A stretch of 64,000 nt of DNA, from assembly GCF_010093025.1 (NCBI RefSeq), contig NZ_CP048114.1, forward strand, positions 3,968,001-4,032,000, given 5' to 3'. The stretch comes from Edaphobacter sp. 12200R-103 (GTDB lineage Bacteria; Acidobacteriota; Terriglobia; Terriglobales; Acidobacteriaceae). Positions 17,660 through 27,628 of the stretch are shown one piece after another (position 1 is the stretch's first letter; each line of letters begins with the position of its first letter). Made by a program: the position numbers and the translations under genes. Under the pieces are notes generated by a model. The model was not told where the DNA came from, searched no databases, and was given only the letters and a program-made list of their open reading frames with translations.

Positions 17660-18016
17660 CTATACGCTGTAGCGCCAGGCTTGAGCAGATTGTGAGAATG
17701 CATATACATGGCCTTCCCTGACCAAGGTCATTACTTCTCTTAGAGCCAGTGCAGCGCGCTCGCGGTCGGTAAAGAATGGCGTCCCTTCCGTTGTCGAGAG
17801 CGCATAGAGGCGCTGCTCCATCTCACCCTCCGCACGCGCATCCTTCGAGTGCATGTCGACGTAGTAAGCGCATCCGTTGATTTGTGATGCACGCATTTTC
17901 ACCAGTTGAATCAAAGATGGCTCTAGCCTGGATTGTTTGCGGACAAAGTTTTCCAGCCCAGCCGTGGCCTGATACGCCGCCGGTGATGCCTTTTGTGCTT
18001 CCAGTCTTGCTTGCAT
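17660..18016 (-). CDS. Carboxymuconolactone decarboxylase/AhpD-like protein, shortened and lacking the second Cys
   Basis: The start at 18016 is favoured by the GGAG site 7-10 nt upstream and fits the family start; the longer frame adds an unrelated hydrophobic segment. 118 aa against about 150 for the family. The conserved opening is present. The active-site motif reads CAYYVDMHSKDA: the first Cys and the His are there, but the second Cys of CxxC is Tyr. After LREVMTLVREGHV the expected helical C-terminus (V.E..R..F...EL..LT..I..IN.WNR) is missing and 14 unrelated residues end the protein, which indicates a frameshift or deletion. Peroxidase function is therefore doubtful. Confidence 0.7.
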   Translation of the reverse strand: MQARLEAQKASPAAYQATAGLENFVRKQSRLEPSLIQLVKMRASQINGCAYYVDMHSKDARAEGEMEQRLYALSTTEGTPFFTDRERAALALREVMTLVREGHVYAFSQSAQAWRYSV

Positions 18017-18125
18017 CGATTTATCTCCTTTAGCAACACTAGGCTTTATGTGGATTAGATAGAAGGTCCATAATGCAAAGAGGAACTGATCCACCTGCGA
18101 ATTTGTGCGGGATCACCAATAGGCG

Positions 18126-19607
18126 ATGTCTAAGGAAGAAACTTTTCAGGATCTCTCACTCAACCCGCCCTCCGGCGAACAGGATCTCTGGCGCTGGCTT
18201 TACACAGAGCTGCGCGGCGCCATTCTCGATGGACGTTTGAAGCCCGGCACTCGCATGCCATCTACACGCAGCCTCGGCGCGCAGTATTCGCTCTCGCGCG
18301 GAACCGTCGTCGTAGCCTTCGATCAGCTCCAAGCCGAGGGTTACACGCGCACTGAGGTTGGGTCAGGAACGTACGTCGCCTCGGGTGTTCCAGATGCATT
18401 CCTGTCCCCAACGCGCAAACCTGCGACTGTTGCACTTCCAAGTTCAAAGGCCGCATTCCCGAAACGCACGAAGGAATTTCTGAAGGGTGTGGAAGTGCTG
18501 CCCGCGTCTCACACCATTGGCAAAGCTTTCCGCACATACGAACCGGCCATTGATCTCTTCCCCGTGGATCTTTGGGCGCGTGTTGCTTCGCGCGTCTTGC
18601 GTCGAGCTCCGCGTTCGCTCTACGGTCACGGCGCCGCAGCGGGCTACCAACCTCTCCGCCGCGCCATAGCGGAATACGTTGGTGCATCACGTGGGGTGCA
18701 CTGCTCAGCCGAACAGATCATCGTCACCTCAGGCACACAACAAGCCCTTGACCTCATCGGTCGCTTCCTCCTAGCTACCGGCGATAGAGTCTGGATGGAA
18801 GACCCCGGTTATTCGGGTGCTCTTCAAACGCTCCGCACTTCGGGTGCGCGTATTGTTCCAATACCTGTGGACGAGGATGGCCTCATCGTGAGCGCGGGGC
18901 GAAGGCTTGCATCCAAAGCAAAGCTCGCCTACGTCACGCCCGCGAATCAATTTCCGATGGGCGTCACCATGTCCGCCGATCGCCGCCTGGACCTCCTTCG
19001 GTGGGCTACCAACGCGAACGCGTGGATCATCGAAGACGACTACGACGCGGAGTACCGCTATTCCGGTCGCCCCGTCGCTGCTCTGCAGGCGCTCGACAGT
19101 TCCGGTTGCGTTATCTACGTCGGCACCTTCACGAAAATGCTATTCAATGCATTGCGTCTAGGCTTCATGGTCTTGCCCGAGCGCCTCGTAGAAGCATTCG
19201 CATCAGCCCGCACCTTCGTCGACCGCCATCCGCCTACGCTCGATCAAGCCATCCTCGCTGAGTTCATTACCGAAGGCCATTTCGGTCATCATCTCCGCCG
19301 AATGCGCCAGATTTATGCGGAACGCATCGAGGTTCTTAAAACGGCCGCAGATGAACATCTCGATGGACTCGTTGACGTTGTGCGCGCAGGGGCAGGTGTA
19401 CGTACACTCGGCTGGCTCAAGACCTGGAAGTCCGATCACGACGCCGCACAGCAAGCACGGAAGTTCGGTCTCGAAGTAGAGCCGCTGTCGTTGTTCACAA
19501 CAAAATACAACCGGCCGCCGGCGCTTATGCTTGGTTTCGCAGGATGCACCTCGGCAGAGCTGCGACGCGGCGTCTCTCTCCTCGCAACTGCACTACGTTC
19601 GCACTAG
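18126..19607 (+). CDS. MocR-type GntR regulator with aminotransferase domain
   Basis: 493 aa. The N-terminal winged-helix GntR domain (about residues 20-90) shows LDGRLKPGTRMPSTRSLG and SRGTVVVAFDQLQAEGYT. A linker leads to a class-I aminotransferase fold (about 135-490) with the PLP-binding region EDDYDAEYRYSG and the Schiff-base Lys in GTFTKML (about residue 337). MocR proteins bind PLP or related amines and regulate the neighbouring divergent gene, here the carboxymuconolactone-decarboxylase and NmrA-like pair. The divergent starts are about 110 bp apart. Length is normal for the family. Confidence 0.9.
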   Translation: MSKEETFQDLSLNPPSGEQDLWRWLYTELRGAILDGRLKPGTRMPSTRSLGAQYSLSRGTVVVAFDQLQAEGYTRTEVGSGTYVASGVPDAFLSPTRKPATVALPSSKAAFPKRTKEFLKGVEVLPASHTIGKAFRTYEPAIDLFPVDLWARVASRVLRRAPRSLYGHGAAAGYQPLRRAIAEYVGASRGVHCSAEQIIVTSGTQQALDLIGRFLLATGDRVWMEDPGYSGALQTLRTSGARIVPIPVDEDGLIVSAGRRLASKAKLAYVTPANQFPMGVTMSADRRLDLLRWATNANAWIIEDDYDAEYRYSGRPVAALQALDSSGCVIYVGTFTKMLFNALRLGFMVLPERLVEAFASARTFVDRHPPTLDQAILAEFITEGHFGHHLRRMRQIYAERIEVLKTAADEHLDGLVDVVRAGAGVRTLGWLKTWKSDHDAAQQARKFGLEVEPLSLFTTKYNRPPALMLGFAGCTSAELRRGVSLLATALRSH

Positions 19608-19931
19608 GCGTACGGGCTCAGCTGCAGTGCCTTTATCGATGTGAAAGCGACGACATCGGCGCTAAGTGGATCACTCGAGTCTGTTCCGTAGCACTCACAT
19701 TTTTCAAATAGAGGATGCGACAAACCAAGTAGTTGATTGGAGCTCTTTTGGACACGCGAGGGTAAACGCTTGGTAGTGGCCATCCTTGAATTGCCGAAAG
19801 TGGACCGGCAACTATTTGCATTATGGACCTTTCTCTAGTCCCCATAGAGGGCTAGTGTCGGTTGCAGAGAAGTAAACCGATGCAAGCAAGACTGGACCAG
19901 AACATCGGGTGGAGACACAAGGAGCGGAATC
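19608..19931. other. Gene-poor gap before the aldehyde dehydrogenase gene
   Basis: No coding frame or RNA structure was recognised on either strand. It presumably holds the promoter of the aldehyde dehydrogenase gene. Confidence 0.4.
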
Positions 19932-21383
19932 ATGGCAACAACATCCACATCACTCGAGTCGCATTCAACGATCACGACTCCCGAGAAACTGCGTTCACTT
20001 TTAGACCGGCAGCGAGCAGCTTTCCTGGAAGAAGGAGTTGCAACCTATGAAGTCCGAATCGACCGAACGGATCGTCTCATAGCGCTCATGGTCGAGAACA
20101 GAGACGAGATTGCAAGTGCTCTGAACGAAGATTTTGGTCATCGCAGCTACGAGGCATCGCTGCTTACCGACGTGTGGTTTGTTATCGACAGCTACAAGTA
20201 CAACAAGCTCCATCTGCGCGATTGGATGCAGCCTGAGACCCACGGGGCGATGTTTCCTGACGCGCAAGCACGCGTCGAGTACCAAGCGAAGGGCGTCGTC
20301 GGTGTGGTAAGTCCATGGAATTTTCCGTGGAACCTCGCATTTGATCCCATTGGCTATGCCATCGCGGCTGGTAATCGAGTTATGTTGAAACCTTCCGAAC
20401 TGACCCCTGCTACCTCGATTCTGATGGCTAAGCTTGCAAATCAATACTTCGATGAAACGGAGTTAGCGGTCGTCCAGGGCGGCCCGGAGGTTGGAGCAGC
20501 CTTCACTGCGCTGCCGTTCGACCACTTGATATTCACCGGTAGCACGAAAGTGGGCTCAGCGATCATGCGAGCCGCGGCAGCTTCACTGATGCCCGTAACC
20601 CTGGAACTCGGCGGTAAGTCACCAACCCTCATCGGAAGGTCAGCCGACCTTGGCGATGCAGTTCGCAGAATTCTAACGGCGAAGACCTTCAATGCCGGAC
20701 AGGTCTGTCTCGCACCCGACTACGTGCTTTTGCCTAAAGAGCTTGAAGAACAATTTGTATTGGACGCTAAAACAGCTGTGGCATCCATGTACCCGACGCT
20801 CAAGAAGAATCCAGACTACACCTCGATCGTCAACGAAACACATTTCAGTCGGCTCAAGAACTGGCTAGCAGACGCGGAGTTGAAAGGAGCTGAAGCAATT
20901 GAATTGAATCCCGCTTCTGAAGACCTGTCAGATGTAGCCGCACGCAGATTTGCGCCTACCCTCCTTTTGAAAGTTACAGACGACATGACCATACTTCAGG
21001 AAGAAATATTCGGCCCGTTGCTGCCAGTGGTCACCTACGAAACGATCGATGAGGCAATCGCATTCATCAACGCCCGTAGTCGCCCGCTTGCGCTCTATTA
21101 CTTTTCCAATGACATGGCGGAAGAGCGGCAGGTGCTCAATCGGACTATCTCAGGCGGCGTTACGGTAAACGACTGTATGACTCATGCCTTCGATCACAGT
21201 CTTCCGTTCGGCGGCATTGGTGCCTCTGGAATGGGTGCTTATCACGGCAAGCAAGGGTTTCTCACCTTCAGTCATGCTCGTGCCATCTATCGGCAGAGCA
21301 AAACTCCCGAGGCTGCACTCCTCTTCCGTCCACCCTTCGGCGAGCCGGTTAAGGCGTTTCTCGAGAAGGGAATCACAAAGTAG
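19932..21383 (+). CDS. Aldehyde dehydrogenase, coniferyl-aldehyde dehydrogenase-like
   Basis: 483 aa with AAGGAG before the ATG. It belongs to the class-3-like or coniferyl aldehyde dehydrogenase branch: short N-terminus, PWNFPWNLAFDPIGYAIAAG (about 120-139), the catalytic Glu in LELGGKSP and the catalytic Cys259 in FNAGQVCLAP. The C-terminus ends in the family's PFGEPVKAFL pattern followed by a short basic tail. It oxidises aldehydes with NAD(P)+ in the cytosol; an aromatic substrate is plausible but not shown. Its neighbour downstream is an azoreductase, 158 nt away, so the pair may deal with aromatic or quinone stress. Confidence 0.87.
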   Translation: MATTSTSLESHSTITTPEKLRSLLDRQRAAFLEEGVATYEVRIDRTDRLIALMVENRDEIASALNEDFGHRSYEASLLTDVWFVIDSYKYNKLHLRDWMQPETHGAMFPDAQARVEYQAKGVVGVVSPWNFPWNLAFDPIGYAIAAGNRVMLKPSELTPATSILMAKLANQYFDETELAVVQGGPEVGAAFTALPFDHLIFTGSTKVGSAIMRAAAASLMPVTLELGGKSPTLIGRSADLGDAVRRILTAKTFNAGQVCLAPDYVLLPKELEEQFVLDAKTAVASMYPTLKKNPDYTSIVNETHFSRLKNWLADAELKGAEAIELNPASEDLSDVAARRFAPTLLLKVTDDMTILQEEIFGPLLPVVTYETIDEAIAFINARSRPLALYYFSNDMAEERQVLNRTISGGVTVNDCMTHAFDHSLPFGGIGASGMGAYHGKQGFLTFSHARAIYRQSKTPEAALLFRPPFGEPVKAFLEKGITK

Positions 21384-21541
21384 GAATTGATCGAGAAAAT
21401 ATCTGCCGCGGCACTCAGATCGGCGACCTGAAATTTGATGAGGGTTTTCGCATCAACCAACAGAACACTCAAAGTCGAACTGGGCCTCCAGTACCTGGCC
21501 ACTCAGTGGCCAAATGAAGGCTTCGCAAGGAGATTTGCAAA

Positions 21542-22141
21542 ATGAAGTTGCTTCACATTGATTCCAGCACCCGGGCCAATTCCATCTCGCGTAGGCTGAC
21601 AGCTCAATACATCGAAGTATGGAAAAAAAATTATCCCGGCGGGAATGTGATCTACCGTGATCTCGCTGCGACCGTCATTCCCCCGGTCACCGACGATTGG
21701 GCAGCCACCTTTGCCGAGCCAGCAACTCTCACCCCGGCGCAAAGAGCCTATCTATCAACATCGGATGAACTGATAGCAGAACTTCTTGCAGCAGACACAA
21801 TTGTGATCGGCTCGCCCATGTATAACTATTCCATCTCTGTTCCACTCAAGGCGTGGCTCGACCAGATTGTTCGTATGGGTAGGACCTTTGGTATTAGTGC
21901 CGGTACTCCCGTCGGACTGCTGGGCGGTAAGAAAGCAGTGGTCATCACGACACGAGGCGGTGCCTATGGACCAGGTAGCTCCACAGCCCCACTAGACTTT
22001 CAGGAGCCGTATCTGCGCGCCATACTTGGGTTCATCGGCCTGTCCGATCTCAAGTTTCTCCATGTCGAACAACAGATGAAACCGGAAGCGGAGATTGAAT
22101 TTGCATCTGCAGTCGCAAAGATCAACGAACTTGCGCAGTGA
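21542..22141 (+). CDS. azoR: FMN-dependent NADH-azoreductase
   Basis: 199 aa flavodoxin-like oxidoreductase of the AzoR family. The FMN-phosphate loop is SSTRANSISRRL (about residues 8-19) and the flavin-site signature is GSPMYNYSISVPLKAWLDQI (about residues 90-109). The typical later motif TRGGAYGP is also present. AzoR enzymes reduce quinones and azo compounds with NADH and help against quinone stress. AAGGAG lies 9-10 nt before the ATG. It has a normal length. Confidence 0.9.
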   Translation: MKLLHIDSSTRANSISRRLTAQYIEVWKKNYPGGNVIYRDLAATVIPPVTDDWAATFAEPATLTPAQRAYLSTSDELIAELLAADTIVIGSPMYNYSISVPLKAWLDQIVRMGRTFGISAGTPVGLLGGKKAVVITTRGGAYGPGSSTAPLDFQEPYLRAILGFIGLSDLKFLHVEQQMKPEAEIEFASAVAKINELAQ

Positions 22142-22394
22142 ACTCGTGCGACGGAGCATTTCATTCCGTTCAGTCACTGAGGAAGCTCCTGGAAGAGCGA
22201 AGTGAGAATGCGGACGTCTTCACTACGCTGGCGTCAACAAGGACGATTCCTAGACCGAGACTGAAGTTGCGTTCGCTCCTGCGAGCATCAGCAATCCGCC
22301 AAATAGAAAGAAGGAAACTTATGACACAACGCAATAGAAGGCGAAAAAGGTGGTAGGTGCAAATTAGATCCTGGACCTGCGTTGCTCTTGGTTT

Positions 22395-22600
22395 CCGACG
22401 ATGATTGCAACGATGCCGCTGCGGGCATCGACACTGGAGGAGCAGGCAATCCTCGAGTCTGTTCAGAAGATCATGGAAGGTCCCATACAAGTATTTCATC
22501 TACGATAAACTCGATCACTGCGGGACCGATCTGTTTAGCATGATTTGTCGAGACGGGCGCTGGATGGTGTCATGCTGCCCCTTGTGTGCGCAGACGGAGC
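22395..22600 (+). pseudogene. SnoaL/NTF2-like remnant
   Basis: Two short fragments in different frames resemble the ends of a SnoaL-like domain: LEEQAILESVQKIMEG (start helix) and, after a large deletion, YFIYDKLDHCGTDLFSMICR followed by DGRWMV (the last strands). The middle of the domain is absent. The rest of the 22142-22933 gap shows nothing recognisable. Confidence 0.4.
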
Positions 22601-22933
22601 ACCGCGGGGTCCGGGTTGCTGCCGAGGGAAGATCCGGAAAAGCGAAAGGAATATGACGCAAATCATCGCTAATTCTGTCGCGAGTTCGCTCATGTGGATG
22701 ACACGATATTTGATAGTCCCGCAAAGCTGAGAAATGACAACACTATTTTGTTTCAAATGCGATGGAGACGCTAATTATCACGGCGGCGACCGCGCTCACA
22801 GGGCCCCACACATGGTCTTTCACTAGAGAAGATTTATCCTTGACGATGACTAACCAGCTTGCGCTTTGAGCTCTTCTCAAGATTAGTTTCTTAGGCCACT
22901 CCGCGGCATACATCAGATAACAGGGACAAACAA

Positions 22934-23506
22934 ATGCTCTTTAATAGTTGGAGATTAGCAATTGTGGCTACTTGCATACTTGGCGAGATAGGCGTGGCAT
23001 ACGCGCAGAATGCCGTAGAGCGGTTTCAACCACTCGTGGAAACGACGGCGCACCGCCTCATGATTGGAGAACAGGTAGCATTGGCTAAGTGGGACAGCGG
23101 CAAGGCCGTGGAAGATGCGCCGCGAGAGGCACATGTGATTCAAGGCGCAGTGAAGGATGGCGTGGCAAAGGGGCTGGATGAAGCGTCGGTATCGATTTTT
23201 TTCAATGCACAGATCGAAGCTAATAAGTTGGTACAGTACGCTCTGCTGGCTGACTGGCATCGGGCGGGCAAAGCGCCGGAGCACGCGCCCGTCGATTTGG
23301 TGAAGAATATTCGTCCGCAGTTGGACGAGGTGCAGAAGTCGCTGATCGCGGAGCTGGTGAATACGGTAGAGATTCGTAAGAGTAAGACGTGCTACGCGGA
23401 TATCGCTAAGGCTGTTGGGAAGTATTTATCTACGCATGCGCAAGGTAGTGGCCCAATTACTGCGGCGACGCTTGATCGAGCACTGGCTGGCGCGTGCATG
23501 CCATGA
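22934..23506 (+). CDS. Exported chorismate mutase (AroQ-gamma type)
   Basis: 190 aa. A signal peptide (about residues 1-24, cleavage near AYAQ) precedes an all-helical AroQ domain: helix 1 with RL.IGEQVALAKWDSGKAVED, then PREAHVI and FFNAQIEANKLVQYALLADW, which carry the usual Arg, Lys and Gln/Glu active-site residues. A C-terminal extension has two Cys likely to form a disulphide (TCYADI and GACMP), a feature of periplasmic AroQ-gamma proteins. The enzyme converts chorismate to prephenate outside the cytoplasm; the purpose of the secreted form is unclear. It stands alone, with decayed DNA on both sides. Confidence 0.88.
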   Translation: MLFNSWRLAIVATCILGEIGVAYAQNAVERFQPLVETTAHRLMIGEQVALAKWDSGKAVEDAPREAHVIQGAVKDGVAKGLDEASVSIFFNAQIEANKLVQYALLADWHRAGKAPEHAPVDLVKNIRPQLDEVQKSLIAELVNTVEIRKSKTCYADIAKAVGKYLSTHAQGSGPITAATLDRALAGACMP

Positions 23507-23794
23507 ATCATCTCAGCGAGAAATTGAAGCCTCTAAAATGATCTCGATCTGGCCCGGGCCGACAGCCACGGAGAGATCCAGGTCTCTCATTCGCGAAGAG
23601 CTCTGGGGTAACAAAATACCCGAAAGCCAGGAGGGCACTTAGGTTTCTGGTCTCGACGTCGAATCGGGAAGCGTGGTCGTCGCAGCGGAAGCGGCCGTGG
23701 GGTACGGATTCAAGGACTTCAGGGGAAAGCAGCCTCCACGTCTTCGAGAAAAGAAAAAGCTCTCCGCGCCCCTTCTTTAGGCAATAAGGCGTTT

Positions 23795-24990
23795 TTACTA
23801 CAGAATGCATGTCCCGCAGATTTGGATCAAACTTCTGGATTCTCTGGGATTGCTTCCACTGGGTTTGCGGCTGGCGGTAGTGGGACTATGAGTATTTCGT
23901 TCAGCGGGGGGGGCTTTCAACGGATTTGACGTTACCGCCCCCTATGGGCAGTATTCGCCGCCAGAATCTATTGCCTCACATCTCGCGGCACTCATTACAC
24001 AGAAGTACTATACGTCCGGCCTCACCGCCGACTCATGGATTGAATGTAAGCACACTAGGCTTGGGCGCGGCAAATTTCCCCCAGATGATTTCTCTGCATC
24101 TGGGATGACTTGCGGGGATCACGTTACTACCGCTTCCGCCAGTCAAAACTGCTTACTTCCAGGTGAACCTCTATTTCATCAATGGTGTATTGGATTGGAC
24201 AAATGAAACTTTTCACGTAGTTGCGGCAGGAGTTGCATTTTCTCGTTACGCAGAAACCAGGCAGGGACGATATTCAGACCGTCAGAATAGAAGTATGGAA
24301 ACGGAGGAATGGATAAGTTATTCAGCGAATATTTCTGATGTGCGCACGCCGAAATTTGCCTTCAACTACATGTACTCGGTGAAATGTGTTGATGCCCGTA
24401 TGCTTTGGCCTATCGCTCCACCACCTACGCGGGAACTACATGGGTGGTCTGGTTGTAGATAGTGAGCTGAAAAACAGTTATACTTCTTCGAGAACGCACA
24501 GCGGCTGGCCGAAAAGCTAGGTGCTGAGTCAGAAGGAAGTTACGACAGGTCGTATTGCTTCTGGGGCGTCGTTGTTAACAATGCACGACTACCGCAATGG
24601 TGGCAAGAGTCCGGCATAATCTCCGTCATTACTTCAATGTTAAAGGCTCCGTACTTGTCCATAAAGGAGTTGTGGACGAAATTGGAATAGATCCAAATTC
24701 ATTCACTCCGTTCAAAGTAACGATCGTAGTGAAAGAAAGTTAGACGCGACTTGTGCCAGAGCCTCCGACCCAGAAAGGCTGGATAATTAGTTGCTTCGAA
24801 AATCGTGGTTACAGAAGGGACATTGCTACTACGTTCCAGGTATATATGACCCCGAGATCGTCTTCCAACGACTGGAAAGGGCTATATCGCGTTCAACTAT
24901 ACCCGCTTAGGTGCGGCAATCTAAGGCCCTTATCACTATTGATCCGCAGCTATCACTGACCTCTGCCGTGACAGAAGCGCTTTTAATGGT
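23795..24990 (+). pseudogene. Decayed surface-protein gene, probably RHS-type
   Basis: Around 23860-24045 a beta-repeat seen in acidobacterial RHS proteins is readable, GGSGTMSISFSGGGF then APYGQYSPPESIASHLAALI, but only if one base is dropped from an 8-G run at about 23906-23913. A further open stretch (24130-24460) has no resemblance I can name. At about 24810-24900 the phrase HCYYVPGIYDPEI resembles the RHS core YYRARYYDPE. Stops and frame changes separate these pieces, so it is not a working gene. The RHS assignment is tentative. 24991-25273 contains nothing recognisable. Confidence 0.4.
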
Positions 24991-25273
24991 AACTCATTGA
25001 AAATATGGTCACCGATGGCTAACAAAAGCACTGAAAAGCGGTGGAAAACACGGGTAGAAACTCCACTGAACCTCTTTCGAGATTCGAAGTAAGACGCCAG
25101 CGTGAATCGAATGGATTGGCATCCGACCTCACCTTTACACGGCGACGGATGGAGATGTCGGCTGGATTGACCAGTTGAACCTCCTTTAGTCACGAACGTT
25201 AGTCGCCCGAGGCGAGTACTTCGCTCCGGACGGCAATCCTCTCTGGGAAGCACTCGGGCTTGCCGGGTCGAAG

Positions 25274-27427
25274 TTACGGAAGCTGCCAGACCCACAAAAC
25301 AGACGTTGGCTCCGGCCGCAGGTACTCTGTCGTTGCTCTAGAGGCGCCATTGCCGATAAGTCCGGGATTGCCGACGATCATTGCAACATACTGCTTGCCA
25401 TCCACCGCGTACGTGATGGGAAAGGCATTCGGCACATCCTGAACCCGCGTCTGCCAGAGCACCTTGCCGTCACGATCATCGAAGGCGCGGAAGTACCGGT
25501 CGGCCGAAGCGGAGAAGAGTAATCCTCCCGCGGTCGTGAGCTTGGCGGAGGACTGCATCACCCTGGCTTTAATATCCATGGCGAACTCATGGGTGTTCAG
25601 GTCCAGACCCACCATCCGGTCGGTCATCTCGCCGGCCTTGGGAGTGCAGACGTCGTTGATGGAAAGATAGTAGCGATTTGTGTTGGGATCGTAGGAGCCC
25701 GCCAGAAAATTTCTGGCGCCATTGTTGCTCGGGCAGCGCTTGATTCCTTCCGGCGGTCCTGGAGGAAGCAGCGTCTTCACACCGGTCTTCGGGTCCATGG
25801 TGAAGATATTCTGTGCACCTGGATCCTTCGCGAAGAGAAACTTGCCTGTCTTCGCATCCAAGGCTTCGATCACCGCCGGCTTACCCGCGGTGATGACTGC
25901 CTTTACTTTTTTACTCTCGAAGGTAACCGGAGCGATAAGCCGTTCGAAGGCATAATCCTGATCGAAGGTGTCGTTCGGAAGATGCTGGTAGTACCAGACC
26001 AGCTTACCGGTGTCCGGGTTGATCGCAAGCGTCGAGTTGACGTAGAGGCTGTCGCCGTTGTGGCCGCCGCCGGCGGGGTTGTACGTGCCGCGGTCTACCG
26101 ACGACCACGGAAACGGCGATCCGACACCAGCATAGATGAGGTTGAGATCGGCATCATAACTGGGTGGCAGCCAGATCGATCCGCCCCAGCGCTTTTCAGC
26201 GGGCACGTCGTTCCAGGTTTCGTTGCCGGGTTCGCCCGGCTGTGCGATCGTGTTGAATCGCCACAGTTGTTTGCCGGTTTCAAGGTCATACGCAGAGATG
26301 AAACAGCCCACCGTGCCGGGTGCACAGCCGCTGGCGCCCATGATCACCTTCCCTTTCACCACCAAAGGTCCACCGTTGTAGACCCGACGGGTCTTCTCGT
26401 AATCATCGGTTGCTACATCCCAGACAACACCTCCCGTCTTCGCGTTGAGAGCGATGATATGCATATCGGTCGTGGCAAAGATCAGCTTGTCGCCGCCGAT
26501 AGCGAGGGCGCGCTTGGTGCGATAGAAGACATCGCGGTGGTACTCGGCAGGGATGTCATGACGGAACTGCCAGAGCATGTTTCCGTTCCTGGCATCAAGC
26601 GCCTGGATGGTTTCGCCGTAGTTCCAGACGAAGAGAATCCCATCGTGCACGAGCGGCGTGAACTCCGTCATGCCGCTCGAGTTCAGCCCCCAGGTCCACG
26701 CCACGGTCAGATTCTTTACGTTTTCACGATTGATCTGCTTGAGCGGGCTATAACCCCAAGCATCGTAGGTGCGCCGCCACATCAACCAGTCACCCGGAGG
26801 CGGATCTTTCAGCATCGCGTCTGTAACCGGCGTGAGCTTATCCAGGGCCTTGCTCATCTCCGCAAAGTGCGCCTTCGCAAACGCATCCATCCTGGGGAGC
26901 GGCGCCCGGGCATTCTGAATCGTAAGGATCTCGCGCGGGCCGTTGCGTCCGTACCGTCCTCCCACCTTGTCCGGCACGCCCTGCACGGCCCCCTCTCCCG
27001 CCGTCAGGGGAGCCGCGCTGAGGATCTCGCTGACCTTCGCGGTTGCATTTCCTCGTAGCTCCTGATCTCCCGCAATGGCACCGTTCCGCTGGAGAATGTA
27101 CGCGGTCACGCCCAGCGCGGAGTCCTCGCTCAACGATCCGGGCCGGGTCGGCGGCATGGTCTCGGAGATCTCTCCGAACAGTTCAAGCGCCATCCTCGGC
27201 CCCCAATGCTTTTTGAAGGTGTCGCCGCTCAGCGCTGGAGCGTCCGTCGAGCCCTGCAGGTTCTGACCATGGCACACGGCACAGGTCGAACCGTACACCG
27301 AGGCGCCCCTTTGGGCTTGTGACGCGCTAAAGTAGGCGCCCGGAGCCTGCGCAAGCCCCCACTGCGCAAGACCGGATACGCCAAGAATGCAGAGGACTGC
27401 CGAAAACGATAACGAGAAATGCCGCAT
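25274..27427 (-). CDS. Cytochrome c-quinoprotein (PQQ-dependent dehydrogenase) fusion
   Basis: 717 aa with AAGGAG before the ATG. A signal peptide (1-26) leads to a cytochrome c domain: haem site CAVCH (C49, C52, H53) and probable axial Met in TMPPTRPGS. From about residue 205 an eight-bladed PQQ beta-propeller follows (WLMWRRTYDAWGYSPLKQIN, LTVAWTWGLNS and repeated W-motifs such as GKLVWYYQHLP). Such enzymes oxidise alcohols or aldoses in the periplasm and pass electrons through the haem. It resembles the acidobacterial group called acido-empty-quinoproteins, named because many hosts lack PQQ synthesis; no pqq genes are in this window. A consensus-like promoter and a tripartite operator precede it. 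Confidence 0.88.
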   Translation of the reverse strand: MRHFSLSFSAVLCILGVSGLAQWGLAQAPGAYFSASQAQRGASVYGSTCAVCHGQNLQGSTDAPALSGDTFKKHWGPRMALELFGEISETMPPTRPGSLSEDSALGVTAYILQRNGAIAGDQELRGNATAKVSEILSAAPLTAGEGAVQGVPDKVGGRYGRNGPREILTIQNARAPLPRMDAFAKAHFAEMSKALDKLTPVTDAMLKDPPPGDWLMWRRTYDAWGYSPLKQINRENVKNLTVAWTWGLNSSGMTEFTPLVHDGILFVWNYGETIQALDARNGNMLWQFRHDIPAEYHRDVFYRTKRALAIGGDKLIFATTDMHIIALNAKTGGVVWDVATDDYEKTRRVYNGGPLVVKGKVIMGASGCAPGTVGCFISAYDLETGKQLWRFNTIAQPGEPGNETWNDVPAEKRWGGSIWLPPSYDADLNLIYAGVGSPFPWSSVDRGTYNPAGGGHNGDSLYVNSTLAINPDTGKLVWYYQHLPNDTFDQDYAFERLIAPVTFESKKVKAVITAGKPAVIEALDAKTGKFLFAKDPGAQNIFTMDPKTGVKTLLPPGPPEGIKRCPSNNGARNFLAGSYDPNTNRYYLSINDVCTPKAGEMTDRMVGLDLNTHEFAMDIKARVMQSSAKLTTAGGLLFSASADRYFRAFDDRDGKVLWQTRVQDVPNAFPITYAVDGKQYVAMIVGNPGLIGNGASRATTEYLRPEPTSVLWVWQLP

Positions 27428-27554
27428 CTACCGAATCTCCTTTTTCCGAAACGCAGGATTTCTTAACGGCCTTATTCATTTCATCAATGCTGAGCTCTAT
27501 TGCATTCCTAAATCAAAGATCAACTCAGTTGAGGCTAAATTCAATGCGCTAGCA

Positions 27555-27580
27555 GCAACATATGTTGCATAATCTGCAAC
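27555..27580 (-). promoter_or_regulatory. Tripartite operator, site 1 (PQQ dehydrogenase promoter)
   Basis: GCAA (27555), N6, TTGC (27565), N7, GCAA (27576): two overlapping dyads, a perfect 14-bp palindrome 27555-27568 and GTTGCA-N5-TGCAAC 27564-27580. It lies just downstream of the predicted transcription start of the PQQ dehydrogenase gene. The site is in reverse orientation relative to the gene, compared with sites 2-4. Confidence 0.7.
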
Positions 27581-27599
27581 ACTGTTTTTATGAGCCGAA

Positions 27600-27628
27600 A
27601 GCATAGTAACTACTTCGGACATTGTCAA
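27600..27628 (-). promoter_or_regulatory. Sigma-70-like promoter of the PQQ dehydrogenase gene
   Basis: On the minus strand TTGACA (27628-27623), 17-nt spacer, TATGCT (27605-27600). Transcription would begin about 7 nt further, just before operator site 1. Confidence 0.6.

Noticed and set aside
25589..27058. 489-codon open frame on the plus strand, antisense to the PQQ dehydrogenase gene
   Set aside because: It is a mirror of the GC-biased codons of the real gene; no ribosome-binding site, no motif, and the opposite strand has full family signatures.
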